The position numbers were made by a program, and so were the translations under genes. The notes under the pieces were generated by a model. The model did no database searches and was not told the DNA's origin. It saw nothing but the letters and a program-made list of their open reading frames with translations. From JBOGJG01 sp050747825 (lineage in GTDB: Bacteria; Acidobacteriota; UBA6911; RPQK01; JBOGJG01), in assembly GCA_050747825.1 (NCBI GenBank), contig JBOGJG010000085.1, positions 1-6,236 of the forward strand: a stretch of 6,236 nucleotides of DNA, in the 5' to 3' direction. Positions within the stretch are counted from its first letter, which is position 1, and every line of letters starts with the position of its first letter. Positions 1 to 5,944 of the stretch are shown here, in pieces.

Positions 1-1
1 C

Positions 2-829
2 TACAGAGCTGACCGTTCTGCTTCCCGCATTAGCCCTGGGAGCATGCCGCTAGTCAGCTACCAGCCAGTCGCAGACTGGAATCCACGGAATTGGCGAATC
101 GAGGAGTGGCTTGATGATGACGACGACGTTCCTGACCTCGGGCCTTATTCCCTACGGCCGGAGGAGTTGGGATGGATTGACGCTTGGGACTGGCTAGTAA
201 GACACATCCCCAGCAACCACCTCCCAGGGTTCCCCATGTGGGCCGACGCTTTCGTTGCGAGGCCATCCATCGCATCCTCCACGCCCGACTGGAAGGCAAA
301 CTTCCTACGGAAGAACGCAGCTTTCTACCGGGAGCATGCCGAAGTAATTCGCGAATGGCGAGGCCGTCGCTTTGGTCCACTCAGGCAGTCTGTTGCCGAT
401 TTTCCTCCATCCCGCAGAAAGTTTGAGTGGCAGGCGCGCGAGGCTCAGCCATCTCGCTCAGGTAGGTCGTTATGGGACCTTGTCATACATCTTCGTCCCA
501 GTGGCATCCGAGTTCGGCCGCCCACCTACCTTCCGGCGCTTGTAGCCATCACCCAGACATCAATCATTGGGAGCCGTCGCCGTCGGATTACACCCCGCGA
601 AGCGGCCCGTCTCCAAGGTATTAATTACGAACCGTTCGTGGCGGCTGAGGTTGACGACGCCGCGATCTACCGGCAGATGGGAAACGCGGTAAATGTTGGC
701 GCCGTGCAGTGGGTTGCAAGGGCGCTCTTTGCGGCTGGCGGGGAAAAATGGGGACGGTCCCGCATTTGGCTGGAGGCAACATCGCAATCGACCCAACAGG
801 AGAGCCTGCTCGCTTCGCTTACTGCCTGA
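2..829 (+). CDS. DNA (cytosine-5)-methyltransferase, C-terminal part (5' end off window)
   Basis: Transfers a methyl group from S-adenosylmethionine to C5 of cytosine in a specific DNA site; here it is probably the protective half of a restriction system. The frame is open to the left edge, so the ATG at 44 is almost certainly internal. Numbering from that ATG, residues ~10-130 look like the target-recognition region of Dcm-type enzymes (NWR near 16, LPGFPMWADAF at 60-70, WKANFLRKN at 83-91, SRRKFEWQA at 123-131). Then come LWDLVIHLRPSGIRVRPP (143-160), motif IX ITPREAARLQG (182-192) and motif X YRQMGNAVN (209-217). The catalytic PC and ENV motifs and the SAM-binding FxGxG are upstream and unseen. 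The ~30 residues after motif X are unremarkable. It converges on the nuclease gene with an 11-base gap, so it has its own promoter outside the window. The family is clear; the recognition site cannot be read. Confidence 0.93.
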   Translation, partial: YRADRSASRISPGSMPLVSYQPVADWNPRNWRIEEWLDDDDDVPDLGPYSLRPEELGWIDAWDWLVRHIPSNHLPGFPMWADAFVARPSIASSTPDWKANFLRKNAAFYREHAEVIREWRGRRFGPLRQSVADFPPSRRKFEWQAREAQPSRSGRSLWDLVIHLRPSGIRVRPPTYLPALVAITQTSIIGSRRRRITPREAARLQGINYEPFVAAEVDDAAIYRQMGNAVNVGAVQWVARALFAAGGEKWGRSRIWLEATSQSTQQESLLASLTA

Positions 830-840
830 CCAGTTACTTG
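830..840. other. 11-bp convergent intergenic gap
   Basis: Only 11 bases separate the methyltransferase stop (TGA, 827-829) from the nuclease stop (TAG on the minus strand, 841-843). I see no GC-rich stem followed by a T-run. The best hairpin is a 4-bp ACTT/AAGT pair with a 5-base loop near 835-847, which is too weak to call a terminator. Transcripts from the two sides probably overlap at their 3' ends. Confidence 0.6.
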
Positions 841-1821
841 CTATAAGTTGCCAGTTGCTAGCTCTTTAGCGAGGGATCCGTCCTTAAGGGGGTCCACGGC
901 TTTGTCATCAAGGCCAGTCAGGTCAACCACAAATCTGACATCCGATACTCGGCTTGGCGGGTCGTCTACGCGTGGAATTGAGTCCGTCGGGAAGAAAAGG
1001 ACGCTGTTCAAGGCTGTCTGCGCGTCATACCGAGCGGTTGCCCAGTAAGCAGCATCTTCCCCTAGGGCTGTTGCGACTGAGGTAGCGACAGAGACTCCCA
1101 GGGACTTGTCAACGCAACGAGAGACAATGTGCTCAACCAGTTCCGCGATGCTCCATCCCGCTGCAGATGACTCGACAAGCAAAGAGGCCACGTGTACTGC
1201 GAGTTCGGGGCCTGGACGAAGTTGATCTAGGCTGAAGTGGTGCCGCCGCTCTCCCAGGGCGGCCTTGACTTCCACCCTCTCATTCCCACGGGCAAAGTCG
1301 TAGCGGTCACTCGGAAGAGCATGCCAGGCTTTGATAACGACGTCCGGTTGGTTCGACCTGGCAATCAAGAGGAGTTCTCCCCAGATGCCCTGCAGAGATG
1401 TTCGCCGGGGCGACCCAATGGCGCGGAACAACTCCACCAATGCCTTGACGATCCCGTCGATTTGGCCCTCAGACGGAGTTTCGAGGGCGGGGAGTATGGA
1501 CGCGATCGCGTCAAAGAAGAGTTCTTGCAGATCCTGGGATGTGGCTCGACAAACAACCGCCGTGAACTGGCCCTCCGTTGTGTGTGAGTTCTCCACCACC
1601 CTGCACGCAGCAGCAAACAGAACCTGCAGATTGCGGAGCTCGATGGGGGCGCGCACCTGGGAAGTGCCCTGCACCTCAAACAAGACCGCGGGTCCAGCGG
1701 CACTTCGAGCAACGCGCACATGCTTAAGCTCGGGGACGCGGAGCGCTGAGAAGACTAGGCCTCCCTGCGCCGGTTGGTCTAGCTTGGAGTAGATGTCGAA
1801 CAGGCGGTGAGCCTCAGCCAC
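841..1821 (-). CDS. PD-(D/E)XK motif protein (DUF4420-like restriction nuclease)
   Basis: Predicted DNA-cutting subunit of the system, 326 residues, about the usual size for this family. The restriction-endonuclease core sits mid-protein: a helix with GIWGELLLI (145-153, acidic E149), then SDRYDFARG (171-179) supplying D175, then RVEVKA (182-187) supplying E184 and K186, and HHFSLDQL (194-201) with Q200 on the next helix. The D...ExK spacing and the downstream Gln fit PD-(D/E)XK nucleases, and all key residues are intact. The N-terminal ~130 residues and the C-terminal ~120 have no motif I recognise and may contact DNA or the ATPases. It starts with GTG (1821-1819), whose G is the last base of the Z1 gene's TAG, so translation is likely coupled. 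A purine-rich GAAGAAGA just upstream is a modest ribosome site. It is last in the GHKL-Z1-nuclease operon. Nuclease activity is inferred from family and motif. Confidence 0.86.
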   Translation of the reverse strand: MAEAHRLFDIYSKLDQPAQGGLVFSALRVPELKHVRVARSAAGPAVLFEVQGTSQVRAPIELRNLQVLFAAACRVVENSHTTEGQFTAVVCRATSQDLQELFFDAIASILPALETPSEGQIDGIVKALVELFRAIGSPRRTSLQGIWGELLLIARSNQPDVVIKAWHALPSDRYDFARGNERVEVKAALGERRHHFSLDQLRPGPELAVHVASLLVESSAAGWSIAELVEHIVSRCVDKSLGVSVATSVATALGEDAAYWATARYDAQTALNSVLFFPTDSIPRVDDPPSRVSDVRFVVDLTGLDDKAVDPLKDGSLAKELATGNL

Positions 1822-1823
1822 TA
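1819..1823 (-). promoter_or_regulatory. TAGTG stop/start overlap, translational coupling
   Basis: On the minus strand the Z1 ATPase stop TAG (1823-1821) and the nuclease start GTG (1821-1819) share one base. With no spacer and only a weak purine-rich ribosome site (GAAGAAGA), nuclease synthesis probably depends on ribosomes finishing the ATPase. That would keep the two subunits in step. Coupling is inferred; the overlap itself is seen directly. Confidence 0.7.
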
Positions 1824-4016
1824 GTCTTCTTCAACGATGATCGAGTAGTCGAGCCGCTGTGGAACCCAGAAGGCAAGAACAGGCACGTCAATGCCATTAG
1901 TTGGGGTCTCTCCTTCCTCCTGGAGATCTAGCCGGTGTACTTGCAGGCAGACCAAGTCAACATCCCTGATTTCGGCATCTCCCGGGTAGCGAGTTCCGGG
2001 GTTAGCACCCTGGAATAGGTTCACAATCTTTCTATCCTCGACGGCGCGCTTCCTTCTCTTGTCGGAGAGCGGCCCCATCAGAATGACTCGGCAGGTCTCC
2101 GCTTGGCGCTCATCAGCAATCTCCAGGAGCATCCGCAAGGCAGTGAACCAGGTTCCGTCGCTGCCGGTCATCACATAAGAGGTCAAGAGTCTTTCAAGCA
2201 GGTCTCTGAGATCGGCCTCAGCCGAGCCGTGAATCTGCGTATCGGTTCGGCGATCGTCACCCGGATCGGGCGAGAGATTTATGTCACTCAGGAAGTCGTC
2301 TACGAGGTGCCTGTTCGATGCGATGATGTCGTGATCAACGTCAAGATCAAACCGGTCCTGCCGGGACCACTTGCCAGCGAGTCCTGGTCGGGCAACGTCC
2401 ATTCTTATGGCAGCAGCACGTGTCGGATTCAGGTGAGGATCCAGGAGGAAGACCCGCTTCCACTCCTTGAGTGACCTACCCGACGTGGCAACGGAAACCA
2501 GTTCCTTTCGCATGGTCTCTTCATGGTCTACGTAGCGCTCAAAGGCACTCGAGACTGCCGGGTCGAGCCACGCTCGGCAGAATGCGGCATACGAGGCCTT
2601 GTAGCCAAAGAATCTGGCGCGCTGCTGAACCGTATCCGCGTTTCCCACGCCAACACTGCGCGGCATGTAAGTGACGGTCAGCCCCTCCACGGTAAAGCCG
2701 CGATCCAGAAGGGTACCACCCACCAGTACCCATGAGTATCCCGTGGACCATGGGATGGGTTCGGGACTTCCCCCCGCTGCATTGACCTCTACAATCTGGA
2801 TCTTCCGGAGGACGCGAGGAAGACGCTCCATCAGATCGTCGAAGCTAGCGAGATCCTTCACCGTACTTGAGAGATCCTCGTATGCAGGCCGAAGGTACCC
2901 AGTGACTAGCGCCTTTCGGTCCGGCTCCTCCTCGCTCTCTTCCAGCAACTCTCTCCAGAGATCGCGCGTTCGCTTGAGCCACCTAGCAAAGTGGGCCTGG
3001 GGAAGGGTGCGGTGGGAGGGATGTACGAGCATGGATCTTTGCGGAGGCCAGCCTTGAATCGTCCCCGCGGCGCAGCCGAGCGAGTAATTCGCAAAGGCGA
3101 CTAGCAAGGACTGAGGAGGCTCGATCCCTAGGTCACCAGTGCCAATCAAGTCTGAGGCGGGGATCTCACGAACGAAGACATCACGGTGCTCCTGGAAGAA
3201 GTACCGTCCTCCTGTGTACTCAGAACCTGGCTCTATAACACAGACATAGTCGGGTGAGATCTCATCCACGATACTCACCAGCAGCGGAGCTTGCGGTGTA
3301 GCGGTATACTGCAAGAGTGTGTGCGACGGTAGAAGCGCCCGAAGCCCTCTAATCCGTCCGTACGTGGCGCTCACTTCGTCTGGCTGCCGTGCCACATTCG
3401 GAGAAGCCTGATCCGCCTCGTCGTCGATGATCAGCGCGCTGAGTGTGGCGAGTGGGAGTTTGGATGAGATGTCCTGAAGCACGTGCGTTAGCCACATGAG
3501 ATGCCGGTGCTGCTTCATCACCGTTATTAGCACGGTAGGGCGCTGGCCAGGCTCAGACTCAGTCCAGTCAGCCAGTGCGGCACTGACGCGTTCTGCATCA
3601 TCACTCCCGGGCTTGGGGCTCTTAGCTTCGACCCAGCGTTGATATGCGTCCATCTGATCAAGACCGAGATCAACCCTGAGACGCTTTTGCGTTTGCTCGA
3701 GAAGTTTGACGCTGGTTCCGCCGATAACGATGACCAATGCGTACTCGTTGTCACGCGCGAGGGCAGCGGCGGCGGTAAAGGACGTCGTTTTGCCACTTTG
3801 GATGTAGCCAACGACAAGTCCTGCCCGCTGAGCCTCTTCTCCAGGCTTTGTCGCACGTGCAAGAACCTGAATTGTTTCGTTCTGAACGCGTTCCTTCGCA
3901 TCTGAGGGAATCCTGTCGAGAAAGCGTGACAGTTCTTCCCCGATGGAAGGCGTCCACTCCGCACCTGGCGTAATCGCCAGCGGCCGTCCCTCCACAATGC
4001 TTATTAGTTCACTCAT
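1821..4016 (-). CDS. Z1 domain-containing superfamily-2 helicase-like ATPase
   Basis: A 731-residue ATPase of the type found beside restriction nucleases and MORC-like ATPases, probably the NTP-driven DNA motor or switch of the system. Motifs in order: Walker A GYIQSGKTT (70-78, K76), motif Ia-like IGGTSVKLLEQTQ (98-110), Walker B/DEAD box IIDDEAD (196-202), motif III YTATPQA (237-243), then the Z1 signature with motif V GGTLLDRGFTVEGLTVTYMP (433-452) and motif VI QQRARFFGYK (464-473), whose R466/R468 are arginine-finger candidates. LDPHLNPTR (525-533) is also typical. The last ~190 residues are not recognised and could bind DNA or a partner. ATG start; only a loose GAGATGG precedes it, and the GHKL stop is 9 bases upstream, so coupling to that gene is likely. 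It overlaps the nuclease start by one base. All ATPase motifs are intact. Strand separation versus translocation or switching cannot be told from sequence. Confidence 0.93.
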   Translation of the reverse strand: MSELISIVEGRPLAITPGAEWTPSIGEELSRFLDRIPSDAKERVQNETIQVLARATKPGEEAQRAGLVVGYIQSGKTTSFTAAAALARDNEYALVIVIGGTSVKLLEQTQKRLRVDLGLDQMDAYQRWVEAKSPKPGSDDAERVSAALADWTESEPGQRPTVLITVMKQHRHLMWLTHVLQDISSKLPLATLSALIIDDEADQASPNVARQPDEVSATYGRIRGLRALLPSHTLLQYTATPQAPLLVSIVDEISPDYVCVIEPGSEYTGGRYFFQEHRDVFVREIPASDLIGTGDLGIEPPQSLLVAFANYSLGCAAGTIQGWPPQRSMLVHPSHRTLPQAHFARWLKRTRDLWRELLEESEEEPDRKALVTGYLRPAYEDLSSTVKDLASFDDLMERLPRVLRKIQIVEVNAAGGSPEPIPWSTGYSWVLVGGTLLDRGFTVEGLTVTYMPRSVGVGNADTVQQRARFFGYKASYAAFCRAWLDPAVSSAFERYVDHEETMRKELVSVATSGRSLKEWKRVFLLDPHLNPTRAAAIRMDVARPGLAGKWSRQDRFDLDVDHDIIASNRHLVDDFLSDINLSPDPGDDRRTDTQIHGSAEADLRDLLERLLTSYVMTGSDGTWFTALRMLLEIADERQAETCRVILMGPLSDKRRKRAVEDRKIVNLFQGANPGTRYPGDAEIRDVDLVCLQVHRLDLQEEGETPTNGIDVPVLAFWVPQRLDYSIIVEED

Positions 4017-4025
4017 ACGACCATC

Positions 4026-5591
4026 TCATTGCCGCGCAAGTACCCCACCGAGAAGCTCGTTTAGGTTGCGTCGCAGCACACCAGCCATCTGAACACCAGA
4101 CTCACGGGCCGTAATCTCGGCAACTGCTAGCCCGACTCCGAGCCGGACCAGGCCTTCCACATCATCAGCTGTAGCGCCCCCAAATCGCTGCATAAAGGGA
4201 TGGGAAATCGACATCAAGATCCCCAGCCGACGCACCCCGCGTCCACTCGTCATCGAGTCACGGATTGTTAACCATTCCGTCCTCGCCGGGTCATCGGTCG
4301 TATCAATGGTGATCTCCCAAATCTCCCCTTTAATGGTCAGTTGAAGCAGCCGGGTGCTCGCAAGCTTTGTAACACCGTAGTTCACAGGCAGGTGCGCTTC
4401 GTCTGGTGAGTCAGAAGCTTGCTCCTCGATTACGGGCTGAGCATCTGGCAGAGCGAGGGCTGTCGAATCAACGGCCTTCTCAGCAGCCTTCAGCACATTG
4501 GGAGAAGCCTTCCTGGAACGGTATCCCTCAGCCTGAGCGAGGAGGGGCAGAGGACGAGAGTCGAGATGCTGCCTGAGAAGTTGGAGCAATTCTGACTCCT
4601 TGTCTTCCCAAAGGAATCCGTCCTTTGTGTGGCTGACCTCAAAATCATCGAGGTGAAACTCGCCGGTAAGTCTCTGATACCGGTAGCTGTTGGTCCCCCC
4701 AAATATCTCCGTGGGCCGGAACGGTTCGTCATCACTTCCCACAATCAGGCGACGATTCCTGTATAGAGAGAACCCGGCCTCTCGCGTGCTGCCTCTTTCC
4801 CTTATGCCTGCAAATCCCTCGACGTGCTCGCCTGACGAGAGATCGAAAGAGATGTTCTTTGTCCAGGTCTTGGGCTGGCCTTTTTCGTCTTTGTAGAACG
4901 GCGCGACTAGGACGCTCGGCTCCTGATAGTCGAGCTCCTCTCCGTTGAACTCCAGCACCAGATCCCCGTCGCGGATGAAATGCCGGTACATGCTGGCAAG
5001 ATGACGCCGCATCTTGCCAATCGTTTGTGTCGCGGGCGGCTTATGCAGATTCCAAAGTCGGATCTCGGTAAAATGATCCTTAGGGCGGCCCGGAGCGGTT
5101 GTTGCCTCCAGCGTCTCGATGTTCTGTTGGATGATACGAGGGACGTCGAATTCAACGGTCCGCTCAATGTCCTCACCGACAGCTTTCGAACGAACTCGCC
5201 ACTCTCGAGCGAACCAGCAACTGGCACTCTTCATCCCAATGCCGAACTGTGAAAGCCCGGCTGTTTCCTCAGGCGGCTCAGCTGTCACGAAGGCTCGCTG
5301 ATAGTCATGATCATTGATGCCCGCTGCGTTGTCCCACACTCGGATGAAGCCTCCATCCAAGCCACTAACATCGATGACAACTCGCAACCTCTCGGATCCG
5401 TCAGTCGTTCTCAGGGCCTCCTGATGAAGGAGATAACTGTCCAGGGCGTTATCCACGAGTTCCCCGAGCGCATACCAGGCCTTGTAGTTCATGGCCGGGA
5501 AGAGGCCGAGAATCCCAACGCCGGGACGAATGTTGACCGCTGTGCTCGTTGAGGTCCGTCGACGCACGCTCAGAACTCCTGTGGAAGCCAT
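4026..5591 (-). CDS. MORC/MutL-like GHKL ATP-binding protein
   Basis: A 521-residue GHKL (gyrase-Hsp90-kinase-MutL) ATPase. Members of this fold close like a clamp when they bind ATP. Bergerat motifs, counted from the ATG at 5591: N-box ELVDNALDS (44-52, E44 and N48), motif II DNAAGI (87-92), motif III GLSQFGIGMKSA (112-123, K121). LGLFPAMNYKAW before the N-box is the MORC-like form. Residues ~225-330 resemble the S5-type transducer domain, with FSLYRNRRLI (274-283) and SHTKDGFLWE (320-329). A possible linker (~360-400) is followed by a C-terminal domain with SHPFMQRFGG (463-472). There is no histidine-kinase acceptor and no gyrase toprim domain. It is the first gene of the operon. The ATG at 5591 has no good ribosome site; GTG at 5567 (residue 9) has AGGAG 8 bases upstream and may be the true start, leaving every motif intact. 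The ATP-binding fold is sure; a clamp or sensor role in restriction is inferred. Confidence 0.92.
   Translation of the reverse strand: MASTGVLSVRRRTSTSTAVNIRPGVGILGLFPAMNYKAWYALGELVDNALDSYLLHQEALRTTDGSERLRVVIDVSGLDGGFIRVWDNAAGINDHDYQRAFVTAEPPEETAGLSQFGIGMKSASCWFAREWRVRSKAVGEDIERTVEFDVPRIIQQNIETLEATTAPGRPKDHFTEIRLWNLHKPPATQTIGKMRRHLASMYRHFIRDGDLVLEFNGEELDYQEPSVLVAPFYKDEKGQPKTWTKNISFDLSSGEHVEGFAGIRERGSTREAGFSLYRNRRLIVGSDDEPFRPTEIFGGTNSYRYQRLTGEFHLDDFEVSHTKDGFLWEDKESELLQLLRQHLDSRPLPLLAQAEGYRSRKASPNVLKAAEKAVDSTALALPDAQPVIEEQASDSPDEAHLPVNYGVTKLASTRLLQLTIKGEIWEITIDTTDDPARTEWLTIRDSMTSGRGVRRLGILMSISHPFMQRFGGATADDVEGLVRLGVGLAVAEITARESGVQMAGVLRRNLNELLGGVLARQ
5576..5580 (-). promoter_or_regulatory. AGGAG ribosome binding site pointing to GTG start of the GHKL ATPase
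   Basis: On the minus strand AGGAG lies 8 bases before an in-frame GTG at 5567-5565. The longer ATG start at 5591 has no comparable site: the preceding bases are GGTATGCCCTC. This favours a protein eight residues shorter than the longest reading. The site is inside the ORF if the ATG is used. Confidence 0.5.
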
Positions 5592-5697
5592 GAGGGCATA
5601 CCATCACAATTCAGGGCCACGTGGGAATAGTCTACTAGGACCAATTCGGGTCATAGTCACGGACCCGCAGCGACTCGAGTCTGATGGTTAGGCAGGG
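5592..5697. promoter_or_regulatory. Divergent intergenic region between defence operon and small HTH-like gene
   Basis: This ~105-bp spacer (longer if the later starts are used on both sides) must hold the promoter of the leftward three-gene operon and probably that of the rightward small gene. It contains an 8-bp perfect palindrome CCACGTGG (5617-5624), an imperfect TAGT-CT-ACTA (5629-5638) and a 6-bp inverted repeat, CGGGTC/GACCCG, with 9 bases between arms. I could not find a -35/-10 pair with proper spacing that I would defend on either strand, so no exact promoter is placed. Confidence 0.45.
5647..5667. repeat. Inverted repeat CGGGTC-N9-GACCCG, possible operator
   Basis: Arms at 5647-5652 and 5662-5667 are perfect 6-bp reverse complements with a 9-base centre. 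The 15-base spacing between arm starts (about 1.5 helical turns) is plausible for a dimeric regulator. It sits just upstream of the small HTH-like gene and also upstream of the divergent operon. A chance occurrence is possible in a sequence this long. Confidence 0.35.
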
Positions 5698-5703
5698 AGG
5701 AGG
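5698..5703 (+). promoter_or_regulatory. AGGAGG ribosome binding site deciding the GTG start at 5711
   Basis: A perfect AGGAGG, with 7 bases before GTG at 5711, is the strongest ribosome site in the window. It lies inside the reading frame that would begin at ATG 5684, which itself has only a weak GAG upstream. This selects GTG 5711 as the start. Confidence 0.7.
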
Positions 5704-5710
5704 CGAAGCA

Positions 5711-5944
5711 GTGGATGCTCGCAAGAAAGCCCAGGAAGGGATTGCTCTCATCAAGGACGCGGTTCTAGAGCTACTCGTGCAAAACAAAGGAGGACTTCGA
5801 AACTTTGAGATCGCGGACGCCTTGGGTCTGCGATCTCACCAGGCAGGGGGCATGAAGGACTTCCTGACGTACTCGACCCTGGGTCTCCTCATAGCGGACG
5901 GGAAGGTCATCAAGCAGGGCAAGCAATACCTGGCTGCGACTTAG
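5711..5944 (+). CDS. Small winged-helix/HTH-like protein adjacent to the defence operon
   Basis: A 77-residue protein with no name I can assign securely. Counting from the GTG start: a helical N-terminus (KKAQEGIALIKDAVLELLV, ~5-23), then GLRNFEIADALGLRS (~28-42), which reads as a helix-turn-helix in the style 'EIADALGL', then a helix around FLTYSTLGLLIADGKV (~51-66) and a short KQGKQYLA tail (~68-75), resembling the wing strands of a winged helix. No membrane segment, signal or enzyme motif. An alternative ATG at 5684 would add nine residues, Gly-rich and non-conserved looking, without a good ribosome site. It is transcribed away from the GHKL-Z1-nuclease operon across a short spacer with inverted repeats, the usual position of a regulator, but it could instead be a DNA-binding accessory of the restriction complex. 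The fold call is by eye and moderate; the function is unknown. Confidence 0.72.
   Translation: MDARKKAQEGIALIKDAVLELLVQNKGGLRNFEIADALGLRSHQAGGMKDFLTYSTLGLLIADGKVIKQGKQYLAAT

Noticed and set aside
44..46. ATG as the start of the methyltransferase gene
   Set aside because: The same frame is open back to base 2 with no stop, and the enzyme lacks its N-terminal catalytic half from this ATG. The gene clearly enters from outside the window.
835..847. ACTT-GCTAT-AAGT hairpin between convergent genes as a terminator
   Set aside because: Four AT-rich pairs without a T-run are too weak; such hairpins occur by chance.
2103..2474. Plus-strand ORF of 123 codons opposite the Z1 gene (also 1331-1792 and 2671-3057)
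   Set aside because: They are antisense shadows of strongly supported minus-strand genes, have no recognisable motif, and their composition reads as low-complexity Arg/Ser translation.
3527..3997. Minus-strand ORF of 156 codons in another frame of the Z1 gene
   Set aside because: It overlaps the Walker A and DEAD region of the Z1 ATPase in a shifted frame and shows no domain of its own.
5684..5710. ATG 5684 as start of the small HTH-like gene
   Set aside because: It lacks a good ribosome site, while AGGAGG sits 7 bases before GTG 5711 within the extension. The extra Gly-rich residues look like translated ribosome site.
5592..5710. Specific -35/-10 promoter boxes in the divergent spacer
   Set aside because: Candidates such as TTGGTC with TATTCC or TAGACT on the minus strand, and CATAGT on the plus strand, have wrong spacing or poor partners. 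I would be guessing.
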